From: Rubrivivax sp.
GTDB lineage: Bacteria > Pseudomonadota > Gammaproteobacteria > Burkholderiales > Burkholderiaceae_C
NCBI GenBank assembly: GCA_030680415.1
Contig: JAUXVE010000059.1
Location: 1 to 64,000 of the forward strand
Direction of reading: 5' to 3'
Length of the DNA stretch: 64,000 nt
Under the pieces are notes generated by a model, which saw nothing but the letters and a program-made list of their open reading frames with translations, made no database searches and was not told the DNA's origin. Positions 9,794 through 20,933 of this stretch are shown in pieces; the first letter of the stretch is position 1; each line of letters begins with the position of its first letter. The position numbers and the translations under genes were made by a program.

Positions 9794-12001
9794 TCAGCGC
9801 CGCGTGCGCGGCTTGGGCGCCGGCCGCTGGGCGCCGGGCTTGCGCGAACGTGCGCCGGCTTCCGACGGCACCTTGCCCTTGACCGCACGTGTGGCCACCT
9901 TCACGGCACGGTCGGCGGCACGCACGCTGGCCACTTCATCGACGGCGGTGCCCGGCGTGCGCGCCTTGTCGCCGCGAACCGGTGGCCGCTCGCCCTCGCC
10001 TTCGCGCACCATGCGGAAATCGATCTTGCGGCTGTCCAGATCGACGCGACTGACCTGCACCCGCACCCTTGCGCCGACGGCGTAGCGGATGCCGGTGCGC
10101 TCGCCACGCAGCTCCTGGCGCGCCTCGTCGAAGCGGTAGTACTCGCCGCCGAGTTCGGTGATGTGCACCAGGCCCTCGACGTAGAGGGCGTCGAGCGTCA
10201 CGAAGAGGCCGAAGCTCGTGACCGCGCTCACGGTGCCGCCGAATTCCTCGCCCAGGTGCTCGCGCATGTAGCGGCACTTGAGCCAGGCCTCGACGTCGCG
10301 TGAAGCCTCGTCGGCGCGGCGCTCATTGGCGCTGCAATGCGCGCCCACGGATTCCCACAGCGCCATCTCCTGCGACAGCGGCTTGACCGGTCGGTGCGCG
10401 ACCTTGCCGCCGCGGCGCACTTCGGGGACGCGTGTGTGTTCGCTCGGTGCCAGGTGGTAGCGCCGCGAACCGAGCAGCGCCTTGATGACACGGTGCACCA
10501 GCAGGTCCGGGTAACGCCGGATCGGGCTCGTGAAGTGCGTGTAGGCGCCGTAGGCCAGTCCGAAGTGGCCGGCGTTGGTCGAGGTGTAGATCGCCTGCTG
10601 CATCGAGCGCAGCAGCATGGTGTGGATCTGCGTCGCGTCGGGTCGACCCTGCGTCGCTTGCGCGATGGCCTGGAACTCGCCCGGACCCGGGTCGTCGCTG
10701 AGGTGCAGTCCGATACCCAGCGCCTTCAGGTAGCCCTGCAGCACCAGCCGCTTCTCGGGCGTGGGACCCTCGTGCACGCGGTACAGGCTCGGGTGCTCGC
10801 CGGCGGTGATGAACTCGGCCGCGCAGACGTTGGCCGCGAGCATCGACTCTTCGATCAGCTTGTGCGCCTCGGTGCGCACGCGCGGCACGATCTTCTCGAT
10901 GCGGCCGGCGTCGTCGCAGACGATCTGTGTCTCGGTGGTCTCGAAGTCGACCGCGCCGCGCTGTGCGCGCTGCTTGAGCAGGGCACGGTAGACCTCGTGC
11001 AGGTGCAGCAGGTGCGGCACCAGGTCGGGCCGCTTGTGCGCCTCGGGCCCGCGTGTGTTGGCCAGGATCGCGGCGACTTCGGTGTAGGTCAGCCGCGCAT
11101 GTGAATTGATGATCGCGGGATAGAACTGGTAGGCGTCGATGCGGCCGGCACCGTCGACCACCATGTCGCAGACCATCGCCAGGCGGTCCTGCTCGGGGTT
11201 CAGCGAGCACAGGCCGTTGGACAGCTTCTCCGGCAGCATCGGGATCACACGGCGCGGAAAGTACACCGAAGTCGCGCGCTCGTAGGCGTCGTCGTCGATC
11301 GATTCGCCGGGCTTGACGTAGTGGCTGACATCGGCAATGGCCACCAGCAGCCGCCAGCCGTCCAGCGCCGACTTGCCGCGACCGCGCTTGAAGGGCTCGC
11401 AGTACACGGCGTCGTCGAAGTCGCGCGCATCCTCGCCATCGATGGTGACCAGTGGCACGTCCGTCAGGTCGACACGGTGCTTGCGGTCGATCGGCCGGAT
11501 GCGCTCGGGCAGTGCCGCCGCCGCGGCCAGCGTCTCGGGCGAAAACTGGTGCGGCACCTCGTACTTGCGCACCGCGATTTCGATCTCCATGCCGGCGTCG
11601 TCGATCTCGCCCAGCACCTCTGCGACGCGGCCCACCGGCTGCGAATGCAATGACGGCGGCTCGGTCAGTTCCACCGACACGACCTGCCCCACCGCGGCGC
11701 TGGCGGTGGCGTTCTTCGGAATCAGGATGTCCTGGCCGTAGCGGCTGTCCTCGGGCGCCACCAGCCACTGCCCGCCTTCGTGCAGCAAGCGGCCGATGAT
11801 CGGCGTCTTGCGCCGCTCCAGGATGTCGACGACGCGGCCTTCGGGGCGGCCCTTGCGGTCGAGCCGCAACACGCGCACGCGTACGCGGTCACGGTGCAGC
11901 ACGCTGCGCATCTCCTGTGGCGCCAGGTAGATGGCGGTGTCGCCGTTGTCGGGGATGACGAAGCCGTGGCCGTCGCGATGGCCCTCGACGCGGCCGTCCA
12001 C
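9794..12001 (-). CDS. rnr: Ribonuclease R (RNB-family 3'-5' exoribonuclease)
   Basis: 735 residues from a GTG at 12001. The order is cold-shock-like OB domains (EGHRDGHGFVIPDNGD), the RNB catalytic domain with DGEDARDFDDAVYC (metal-binding aspartates), then FTSPIRRYPDLLVHR, an S1 domain (FGGTVSAVTSFGLFVTLDALYVEG), and a basic Lys/Arg-rich tail. RNase R degrades structured RNA, rRNA and tmRNA-tagged mRNA. The N-terminal winged-helix domain of the longer E. coli enzyme (813 aa) is absent. The start is uncertain: no ATG and no good Shine-Dalgarno is visible, and the frame stays open toward the tRNA-Leu upstream. Confidence 0.93.
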   Translation of the reverse strand: MDGRVEGHRDGHGFVIPDNGDTAIYLAPQEMRSVLHRDRVRVRVLRLDRKGRPEGRVVDILERRKTPIIGRLLHEGGQWLVAPEDSRYGQDILIPKNATASAAVGQVVSVELTEPPSLHSQPVGRVAEVLGEIDDAGMEIEIAVRKYEVPHQFSPETLAAAAALPERIRPIDRKHRVDLTDVPLVTIDGEDARDFDDAVYCEPFKRGRGKSALDGWRLLVAIADVSHYVKPGESIDDDAYERATSVYFPRRVIPMLPEKLSNGLCSLNPEQDRLAMVCDMVVDGAGRIDAYQFYPAIINSHARLTYTEVAAILANTRGPEAHKRPDLVPHLLHLHEVYRALLKQRAQRGAVDFETTETQIVCDDAGRIEKIVPRVRTEAHKLIEESMLAANVCAAEFITAGEHPSLYRVHEGPTPEKRLVLQGYLKALGIGLHLSDDPGPGEFQAIAQATQGRPDATQIHTMLLRSMQQAIYTSTNAGHFGLAYGAYTHFTSPIRRYPDLLVHRVIKALLGSRRYHLAPSEHTRVPEVRRGGKVAHRPVKPLSQEMALWESVGAHCSANERRADEASRDVEAWLKCRYMREHLGEEFGGTVSAVTSFGLFVTLDALYVEGLVHITELGGEYYRFDEARQELRGERTGIRYAVGARVRVQVSRVDLDSRKIDFRMVREGEGERPPVRGDKARTPGTAVDEVASVRAADRAVKVATRAVKGKVPSEAGARSRKPGAQRPAPKPRTRR

Positions 12002-12036
12002 TTCACCGGTCAGGGCGGGGCCGGCCGGGGCCGGGA

Positions 12037-12066
12037 TTGATGTGGAGATTTCCTTGATGATATGAT
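12037..12066 (+). promoter_or_regulatory. tRNA-Leu(CAG) promoter
   Basis: TTGATG (12037-12042) and TATGAT (12061-12066) are separated by 18 bp and lie 16 bp before the tRNA 5' end. Both hexamers match sigma-70 consensus well. On the opposite strand ATGATA reads TATCAT, so the -10 regions for the tRNA and for divergent rnr may overlap. Confidence 0.65.
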
Positions 12067-12082
12067 CCTTGGTTCGCAGAAA

Positions 12083-12167
<85 letters not shown>

Positions 12168-12177
12168 GACAAATGCA

Positions 12178-12276
12178 GTAGACGTAGTAGACGTAGTAGA
12201 CGTAGTAGACGTAGTAGACGAAGTAGACGAAGTAGACGAAGTAGACGAAGTAGACGAAGTAGACGAAGTAGACGAA
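12178..12276. repeat. 9-bp minisatellite, 11 units in two blocks
   Basis: Eleven uninterrupted nonamers: four copies of GTAGACGTA (12178-12213) followed by seven copies of GTAGACGAA (12214-12276), differing only at the eighth base. It starts 10 bp after the tRNA-Leu CCA and ends 32 bp before the stop of the convergent phosphoribosyltransferase gene, so it lies in the 3' flank of both. Because the unit is a multiple of three, it creates long spurious reading frames (Tyr-Phe-Val repeats on minus, Arg-Arg-Ser on plus). Confidence 0.95.
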
Positions 12277-12308
12277 GTGGCCGGCAGAAATGTCGGCCAT
12301 TCGCGTTT

Positions 12309-12830
12309 TCAGACAGCAAATTTCTTCGCCACCCCGTCCGGGCGCAGGCCGTCGTATTCCTCGAAAGGCTGGTGTATCCACGGGCTCGTTGGCAGGCTCT
12401 CGACATAGTAGTCCGGGATGTAGGTCGACACGCCCTTGACCCAAATCACCGCGGCGCGAAGCTCCTGGATCGACGGCATCCCGCGCAGGCGGTCGACCAC
12501 CGCGCGCAGCGTGTGCCCGGTGTCGGCCAGGTCGTCGACCAGCAGCACGCGGCCGGCCACTTCGCCCTTGGGCATGGTGATGTACTTGGCGAGGTCGAGC
12601 CGGCCCTGGATGGTGCCGGCCTCGGCGCGGTACGAACTGGTGGACATGATCGCCAGCGGCTTGTCGAAGACGCGCGAGAGCACGTCGCCGGGCCGCATGC
12701 CCCCGCGCGCCAGGCACAGGATCTGGTCGAATTCCCAGCCCGAGTGGTGCACCTTGAGCGCCAGGCGCTCGATCAGCATGTGGTACTCGTCCCAGGACAC
12801 GTACAGGTGCTTGCCGTCGTCGGTGAGCAT
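12309..12830 (-). CDS. Purine phosphoribosyltransferase (hypoxanthine/xanthine/guanine type)
   Basis: 173 residues. The PRPP-binding loop VLLVDDLADTGHT is intact, ILCLARGGMRPGDVLSRV is the typical N-terminal motif, and the end PWIHQPFEEYD is characteristic of the bacterial Gpt-like branch that salvages purine bases to nucleotides. The open frame has an ATG three codons earlier (12839), but GAGGAG directly abuts it; the ATG at 12830 has GGAG nine bases upstream, so it is preferred. It follows purA in the same transcription unit, which fits purine metabolism. Confidence 0.86.
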   Translation of the reverse strand: MLTDDGKHLYVSWDEYHMLIERLALKVHHSGWEFDQILCLARGGMRPGDVLSRVFDKPLAIMSTSSYRAEAGTIQGRLDLAKYITMPKGEVAGRVLLVDDLADTGHTLRAVVDRLRGMPSIQELRAAVIWVKGVSTYIPDYYVESLPTSPWIHQPFEEYDGLRPDGVAKKFAV

Positions 12831-12859
12831 GTTCGACATCTCCTCTGGGTGCTTCGGAT

Positions 12860-15410
<2,551 letters not shown>

Positions 15411-15488
15411 GAAATGCACCGGTGTTGAAAGCGGCATTGTACGTGGCGCCCCGGCACAGGCCAGCCCGACGCAGCTGCACTCCAAGCC

Positions 15489-15521
15489 GGGACGCCCCGG
15501 GGCGCAGCGAGCGTGGGACCC
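15489..15521. repeat. GC-rich palindromic intergenic element, copy A
   Basis: A 12-bp perfect palindrome CGCCCCGGGGCG (15493-15504) is followed by CAGCGAGCGTGGGACC. The same sequence idea (GGGG-CAGCGA then GAGCGTGGG) recurs at 41229-41270. It lies in the short gap between the DUF2065 stop and hisZ and may be a dispersed repeat or a hairpin in the transcript. Confidence 0.5.
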
Positions 15522-15526
15522 GTCTG

Positions 15527-15712
15527 CTAGCGCCAGACGGCCAGCAGCAGCAAGCCGACGACCATGCTGCTGAGACCGATGAAACGGATCTGGCCGTCGG
15601 ACAAGCGCGTCGCGCGTTCGAACATGGTGCGCCAACTGCCGGGGTTCAGGAAAGGCAGCAGCCCTTCGATCACCAGCATCAGCCCCAGCGCGCCGAGCAG
15701 CAGGTCGCCCAT
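15527..15712 (-). CDS. DUF2065 (YjeT-like) small membrane protein
   Basis: 61 residues: an N-terminal helix ([21 protein letters not shown]), a short polar loop with [21 protein letters not shown], and a second helix ending at the C-terminus ([17 protein letters not shown]). This matches DUF2065, a two-helix inner-membrane protein of unknown role typically found between hflC and purA/hisZ, exactly the arrangement here. An in-frame start 19 codons upstream overlaps hflC and is not preferred. Confidence 0.83.
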   Translation of the reverse strand: MGDLLLGALGLMLVIEGLLPFLNPGSWRTMFERATRLSDGQIRFIGLSSMVVGLLLLAVWR

Positions 15713-15746
15713 GAGCGGAGGCGGCAGTTCGTTATGCGGCCTCGCC

Positions 15747-16640
15747 CTACTTTCCCTGCGTGCCGCCACGCATGGCGCGGAAGAACTCGCTGCTCGGGTC
15801 GATCACCATCATGTCGCTGCGGTCGCGAAAGCTCGCCCGGTAGGCCTCGAGGCTGCGATAGAACTGCGCGAACTGCGGGTCGCGGCCGAAGGCGTCGGCG
15901 TACAGCGCCGAGGACTTGGCGTCGCCCTCGCCCTTGATCTTCTGCGCCTCGCGGTAGGCCTCGGCGATGATCACCTCGCGCTGGCGGTCGGCATCGGCGC
16001 GGACCTTCTCGCCGTCGGCGGCGCCCTGCGAACGCAACTCGTTGGCCACCTGCTTGCGCTCGGACTCCATGCGCCGGTAGACCGAGTCGGTGATGTCGGC
16101 CACGAAGTCCACGCGCTTGATGCGCACGTCGACGATCTCGATGCCGAAGGCCTGGGCCTCGTCGGTCAGGCGCGTCTTCACGTCGTTCATGACCTTCTCG
16201 CGCTCGGTGGCCAGCACGCTGGTCACGTTGCGCTTGGTGATCTCTTCGTTGAAGGCGGCCTGTACCACCGGCGCGAGGCGGTTCTCCAGGTTGCGGAAAT
16301 CGGTGCCGTTGTTGCGGATGAACTGGCGCGGCTCGGCGATGCGCCATTTCACCAGCCAGTCGATGACCAGGCTCTTCTTCTCGGCGGTGAAGATAGGCCG
16401 CGTCTCGGGGCTGTCCAGTGTCTGCACGCGCTTGTCCAGGAAAACGACGTTCTGGAACGGCGGCGGCAGCTTGAACTTCAGCCCCGGAACGGTGATGACT
16501 TCCTTGATCTCGCCCAGGGCGTAGACGACACCGACCTGGCGCTGGTCGACGACGAACACGACGCTGGAGGCGACCATCAGTACCACCAGGGCGCCAGCGA
16601 CGAAGATTCCGATGCGGTTCATGTTCATGGGAGCTGCCAT
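15747..16640 (-). CDS. hflC: HflC, SPFH-domain modulator of FtsH
   Basis: 297 residues: one N-terminal membrane anchor (IGIFVAGALVVLMVASSVVFVV), then a periplasmic SPFH/band-7 domain (DQRQVGVVYALGEIKEV) and a charged coiled-coil region (ERKQVANELRSQG, IIAEAYREAQKIKGEGDA). With HflK it forms the large cage around FtsH and limits degradation of membrane proteins. The ATG follows the hflK stop directly, with GAGGGG six bases upstream, so translation is coupled. Confidence 0.94.
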   Translation of the reverse strand: MAAPMNMNRIGIFVAGALVVLMVASSVVFVVDQRQVGVVYALGEIKEVITVPGLKFKLPPPFQNVVFLDKRVQTLDSPETRPIFTAEKKSLVIDWLVKWRIAEPRQFIRNNGTDFRNLENRLAPVVQAAFNEEITKRNVTSVLATEREKVMNDVKTRLTDEAQAFGIEIVDVRIKRVDFVADITDSVYRRMESERKQVANELRSQGAADGEKVRADADRQREVIIAEAYREAQKIKGEGDAKSSALYADAFGRDPQFAQFYRSLEAYRASFRDRSDMMVIDPSSEFFRAMRGGTQGK

Positions 16641-17957
16641 TCAGCGCCCCTCGCGGTCGCGCGCGCGCGCGCCGTCGCGGGAACGGATATCCACACTCTG
16701 CGTGCCCGTGGGGTCGACCGAGGGCGGCGCTGGCACCGCTGTGGGTGCACCCGCCGGCACGCCGCCTTGCTGCATCAGCCGGTCCAGCGGCAGGTACAGC
16801 AGGTTGGACCCGGCACGGCTGTCGACCATCACCTTGGTGACGTTGGAATACACCTGCTGCATGGTCTCCAGGTAGAGGCGGTCTCGTGTCACGACCGGCG
16901 CGCGCTGGTACTCGGTGAGCACCGAACGGAAGCGCTGCGCATCGCCATCGGCCTGCGCGATCACGCGCGCGCGATAGCCCTCGGCCTCCTCGAGCAGGCG
17001 CGCCGCCGTGCCGCGCGCCTGGGGGATGACGTTGCTGGCGTAGGCCTGGCCTTCGTTCTTGAAGCGGTCGCGGTCGGCACCGGCCTTCAGCGCATCGTTG
17101 AAGGCCGCCTGCACCTGGTCGGGAACGAACACGTTCTGCACGTTGACGTTGGAGATCACGATGCCGGCCCTCAAACGGTCGAGCTGGGCCTGGATCGACT
17201 TCACGAGGTCGGCTGCGATGGCGTCGCGCTGCTCGTACAGCACCTGGTCGACCTTGCTGCGGCCGACGATCTCGCGCACCGCCGACTCGGCCGCCATGAC
17301 CACCGCCTCGTCGGGGCGGAAGTTCTCGAACAGGTAGGCGCGCGCATCGGCGCGCCGGTACTGCACGACGAAGCGGATGTCGACGATGTTCTCGTCCTGC
17401 GTCAGCATCGACGAATCGCGCAGTCCGGTGGCCTGCACGACCACGTTGCGGCCCACCTCCACCGACTGCAACTGCGTCACCGCCACCACCTCGTGGGCCT
17501 GCACCGGGTAGGGCAGCCGCCACTGGAAGCCGGCGTCTTTGGTGTGGCTGTACTTGCCGAAGGTGGTGACGACCGCCTGGTAGCCTTCCTGGACGATGAA
17601 GAAGCCACTGCCGAGCCAGATCAGCACCGCCACGACGCTGATCAGGCCGACGCCGATGCCGGCGCTCTTCATGTCGGGCTGGAACGACGGACCACCGGAG
17701 CCGCCGTCGCCGCCGCCGTTCGGCCGGCCCCGGCCGCCGCCCTTGCCACCGAACAAGCCGCTGAGCTTGCGGTTGAAGTCGCGCCAGAGCTCGTCGAGGT
17801 CGGGCGGACCGTCGTTGCGGTTGTTGAAGATCAACACATTGCCGTCGCTGGCGGCCTGCGGCGGGCGGCGGCGCAGCGCGCCGTGCAGCAGGGCACGCAG
17901 TGCCGTCGCAACCGCGCCGAGCCGGGTCGGGAAACGAGGGGGTTCTGATTCACGCAT
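16641..17957 (-). CDS. hflK: HflK, SPFH-domain modulator of FtsH
   Basis: 438 residues from the ATG at 17957. The N-terminal ~100 residues are cytoplasmic and Gly-rich (GGKGGGRGRPNGGG), then one membrane helix (GIGVGLISVVAVLIWLGSGFF), the SPFH domain (IVQEGYQAVVTTFGKYS) and a helical region with NEGQAYASNVIPQARGTA. It is the partner of HflC around FtsH. The start lies eight bases inside the end of hflX. No strong Shine-Dalgarno is visible, so coupling to hflX is likely. An earlier in-frame start (18017) would lie inside hflX and is not favoured. Confidence 0.93.
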   Translation of the reverse strand: MRESEPPRFPTRLGAVATALRALLHGALRRRPPQAASDGNVLIFNNRNDGPPDLDELWRDFNRKLSGLFGGKGGGRGRPNGGGDGGSGGPSFQPDMKSAGIGVGLISVVAVLIWLGSGFFIVQEGYQAVVTTFGKYSHTKDAGFQWRLPYPVQAHEVVAVTQLQSVEVGRNVVVQATGLRDSSMLTQDENIVDIRFVVQYRRADARAYLFENFRPDEAVVMAAESAVREIVGRSKVDQVLYEQRDAIAADLVKSIQAQLDRLRAGIVISNVNVQNVFVPDQVQAAFNDALKAGADRDRFKNEGQAYASNVIPQARGTAARLLEEAEGYRARVIAQADGDAQRFRSVLTEYQRAPVVTRDRLYLETMQQVYSNVTKVMVDSRAGSNLLYLPLDRLMQQGGVPAGAPTAVPAPPSVDPTGTQSVDIRSRDGARARDREGR

Positions 17958-19191
17958 GCTGGTGCGGGGGTAGGGCCGGGGCCGTTGCGGCGTCCGTCGA
18001 CGAGGCGACGGTGCCAATATTCTTAGATGGGGGGGAAGCGCTGGCGTTCAAGCTCGCCAGCGCCATTTCAGCGATCGCCTGCCGCAGCCGCGGCAGACCC
18101 TGGCCGGTGCGGGCACTGACGAAGACACGTTGCCTGCGCACGCCGGAGCGAACCTCGATGCAGTCGGCTTCTTCGCGCGGCCGGCGCGATTCCTCGAGCA
18201 GATCGCACTTGTTGTAGACCAGCAGCTGCGGCACGCCGGCAGCACCGATCTCGTCGAGCACGCGTTCGACGTCGGCCTGCTGTTCGGCCAGCTGCGGGCT
18301 GGCGGCGTCGATGACGTGCAGCAGCAGGTCGGCGTCGGCCGATTCCTGCAGCGTGGCCTCGAAGGCTTGCACCAGCTTGTGCGGCAGGTTGCGGATGAAA
18401 CCCACGGTGTCCGACAGCGACACCGAAGCCTGCGCCTCGCCCAGCCAGAGCGCGCGCGTGGTGGTGTCCAGGGTGGCGAAGAGCTGGTCGGCGGCATACG
18501 CCCGCGCCTTGACGAGGGCGTTGAACAGCGTTGTCTTGCCGGCGTTGGTGTAACCCACCAGCGAGACGCGGAAGGTGCCACGGCGCTCGCGCGCCCTGCG
18601 CTGCGTGCCTCGCTGGCGCTTGACCTTCTCCAGCCGCTCCTTCACCGACTTGATGCGGTCGCCGATCATGCGGCGGTCGAGTTCGATCTGCGCCTCGCCG
18701 GGGCCGCCGCGGGTGCCGATGCCCCCTTGCTGGCGCTCCAGGTGCGACCAGCGCCGCACCAGCCGCGTGGCCATGTACTGCAGCCGCGCCAGTTCGACCT
18801 GCAGCTTGCCTTCGTGGCTTTGGGCACGCGCGGCGAAGATGTCGAGGATGAGCGAGGTGCGGTCGGCCACCGGCACGCCGAGATGGCGCTCGAGGTTGCG
18901 CTGCTGCGCCGGTGACAGCGCCTGGTCGAAGATCACGCCGTGTGCCGATGTGGCGGCGACCAGGGCCTTGATCTCGTCGGCCTTGCCGGAGCCGACGAAC
19001 AAGGCCGGGTCGGGCGCACGCCGACGCGCCGTCACACGCGCCACGGCCACGTCGCCGGCGGACTCGGCGAGCAGGGCGAGTTCGTCGAGCGTGGCGTCGA
19101 ACGAGGCGTCGGAGCCGATGTCGACACCGACGAGCACCGCGCGTGTCGGCTCGTCACCGCGCGGCGCGGGGGGAGCGGAGGCGGAACTCAA
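17950..19191 (-). CDS. hflX: GTPase HflX
   Basis: 413 residues. The N-terminal nucleotide-binding HflX domain includes ALFVGSGKADEIK and FDQALSPAQQRNLE. The glycine-rich linker (QQGGIGTRGGPGEAQIE) follows, then the G domain with GYTNAGKTTLFNAL (G1), DTVGFIRNLPHKLVQAF (G3/switch II) and NKCD (G4). HflX binds the 50S subunit and splits stalled ribosomes, especially after heat stress. Translation appears to start at a TTG (19191) 26 bp after hfq; the start is uncertain. Its stop overlaps hflK. Confidence 0.93.
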   Translation of the reverse strand: MSSASAPPAPRGDEPTRAVLVGVDIGSDASFDATLDELALLAESAGDVAVARVTARRRAPDPALFVGSGKADEIKALVAATSAHGVIFDQALSPAQQRNLERHLGVPVADRTSLILDIFAARAQSHEGKLQVELARLQYMATRLVRRWSHLERQQGGIGTRGGPGEAQIELDRRMIGDRIKSVKERLEKVKRQRGTQRRARERRGTFRVSLVGYTNAGKTTLFNALVKARAYAADQLFATLDTTTRALWLGEAQASVSLSDTVGFIRNLPHKLVQAFEATLQESADADLLLHVIDAASPQLAEQQADVERVLDEIGAAGVPQLLVYNKCDLLEESRRPREEADCIEVRSGVRRQRVFVSARTGQGLPRLRQAIAEMALASLNASASPPSKNIGTVASSTDAATAPALPPHQHA

Positions 19192-19216
19192 GGTCGCAGG
19201 CAGTTCGCGGCGAGCA

Positions 19217-19459
19217 TCAAACCGGGTCGCTGCTCTCGTTGGGGTGGAAGTTCACGGCGCGGCTGGGAACGACGGTGGAGATCGCGTGCTTGTAGACCAT
19301 CTGCGTCACCGTGTTGCGCAGCAGCACGACGTACTGGTCGAAGGATTCGATGTGGCCCTGGAGCTTGATGCCGTTGACGAGGTAGATCGACACCGGCACG
19401 TGTTCCTTGCGCAGCAGGTTCAGAAAGGGGTCCTGCAAGAGTTGGCCTTTGTTGCTCAC
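19217..19459 (-). CDS. hfq: RNA chaperone Hfq
   Basis: 80 residues from a GTG start at 19459 with GGAG six bases upstream. [27 protein letters not shown] forms the Sm1 motif and the proximal-face residues, [10 protein letters not shown] follows, and [12 protein letters not shown] is the Sm2/KH motif. The C-terminal tail is very short, as in other betaproteobacteria. It forms a hexameric ring that pairs small RNAs with mRNAs. It lies between der and hflX, as in many proteobacteria. Confidence 0.96.
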   Translation of the reverse strand: MSNKGQLLQDPFLNLLRKEHVPVSIYLVNGIKLQGHIESFDQYVVLLRNTVTQMVYKHAISTVVPSRAVNFHPNESSDPV

Positions 19460-19540
19460 GATATGCTCCGTGATGAGTGGAATGGAAGCGACAGACCTTA
19501 TCACAGGGCCGAATCGCGGCATCGCCGCGGTGCCATAAAG

Positions 19541-20878
19541 TCAAGTACCCTTGTCGTCGAAGGGGTTGGCGGCCGAGCGCATCTCGATGCGCACCGGCGT
19601 GCCGACGAGCTTGAAGTGTTCGCGCAGGCGGCCTTCGAGGTAGCGCTTGTAGCTGTCGGTGACGTGGTCCAGCGAGGTGCCGTGGATCACCACCAGGGGC
19701 GGATTCATGCCGCCCTGGTGCGCATAACGCATCTTGGGCCGGAAGCGGCCCTCGCGGCGCGGCGCCTGGTGTTCGGCGGCCTCGTGCACCAGCCTCGTGA
19801 GCACCGGCGTGGGCATCTTGACGGTGGCCGAGGCATGCGCCTGCAGGATCGCCTTCCACACCGCGGTCAGCCCGGTGCGCCGGATGGCCGAGATGTGGAG
19901 CACCGGCGCGTACTTCAGGAACGACAGCCGGCTCTCGATGGAGCGCTGCAGCGTCTGGCGCTGGTAGTCGTCGGTGGCGTCCCACTTGTTGACGGCCACC
20001 ACCACGGCGCGGCCGGACTCGAGGATGTAGCCGGCGATGTGTGCGTCCTGGTCGCTCACGCCCTGCGTGGCGTCCAGCAGCAGCAGCACGACGTTGGCGT
20101 CGGCAATCGCCTGCAGCGTCTTGACGACGGAGAACTTCTCGATCGCCTCGAAGACACGGCCCCTGCGGCGCAGGCCGGCGGTGTCGATGAGCTCGAACAT
20201 GCGGCCGTCGCGTTCGAAGGGCACGTGGATGGCGTCGCGCGTGGTACCCGGCTGGTCGAAGGCCACCAGCCGCTCCTCACCCAGCCAGGCATTGATGAGC
20301 GTGCTCTTGCCGACGTTCGGGCGGCCGGCCACCGCCAGGCGGATGGGCGCGTTCGCATCGGGCGCATCGAACTCCTCTTCCTCTTCGGGGAACCCTTCCA
20401 GCGCCGCTTCGAGCAGGCTGCGTATGCCCTGCCCGTGCGCCGACGAGATCGGGTGCGGCGCGCCGATGCCGAGTTCGAAGAACTCGCCCAGCAGCGGAGA
20501 CTCGACCATGCCCTCGGCCTTGTTGGCCGCCAGCAGCACGCGCTTGTGCTGCGTGCGCAGGAAGCGCGCGATGTCGTGGTCCTGCGCCGACAGGCCACCG
20601 CGCACGTCGACGACGAAGATGACGACGTCGGCTTCGGCCACCGCCTGCTTCGTCTGCTTGGCCATCGCGGCCACCACGCCCGTGGGCTTGTCGGGTTCGA
20701 AGCCGCCGGTGTCGACGACGATGAACTCGCGCCCGCCCAGCCGGGCATTGCCGTAATGGCGGTCGCGCGTGAGGCCGGCGAAGTCGGCCACGATGGCATC
20801 ACGGCTCTTCGTGATGCGGTTGAACAGCGTCGACTTGCCGACGTTGACGCGGCCGACGATGGCGATGACCGGTTTCAC
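19541..20878 (-). CDS. der: Ribosome assembly GTPase Der (EngA)
   Basis: 445 residues with two tandem G domains. The first has [13 protein letters not shown] and DTGGFEPD; the second has [28 protein letters not shown] and NKWD. A KH-like C-terminal domain follows ([17 protein letters not shown]). Der is essential for 50S maturation. The first P-loop carries Val where the family normally has Pro (GRPNVGKS). The first G4 motif is NKAE, as is common in this family. It is placed between bamB and hfq. Confidence 0.96.
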   Translation of the reverse strand: MKPVIAIVGRVNVGKSTLFNRITKSRDAIVADFAGLTRDRHYGNARLGGREFIVVDTGGFEPDKPTGVVAAMAKQTKQAVAEADVVIFVVDVRGGLSAQDHDIARFLRTQHKRVLLAANKAEGMVESPLLGEFFELGIGAPHPISSAHGQGIRSLLEAALEGFPEEEEEFDAPDANAPIRLAVAGRPNVGKSTLINAWLGEERLVAFDQPGTTRDAIHVPFERDGRMFELIDTAGLRRRGRVFEAIEKFSVVKTLQAIADANVVLLLLDATQGVSDQDAHIAGYILESGRAVVVAVNKWDATDDYQRQTLQRSIESRLSFLKYAPVLHISAIRRTGLTAVWKAILQAHASATVKMPTPVLTRLVHEAAEHQAPRREGRFRPKMRYAHQGGMNPPLVVIHGTSLDHVTDSYKRYLEGRLREHFKLVGTPVRIEMRSAANPFDDKGT

Positions 20879-20933
20879 GGCCAGACCCAGCCCGCACCGG
20901 GGGCAGGACCGTAACGCGTGGGGCGCAACATGT

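Noticed and set aside
12178..12276. Repeat array as CRISPR
   Set aside because: Units are 9 bp, directly adjacent and without spacers; no cas genes are nearby. It is a minisatellite.
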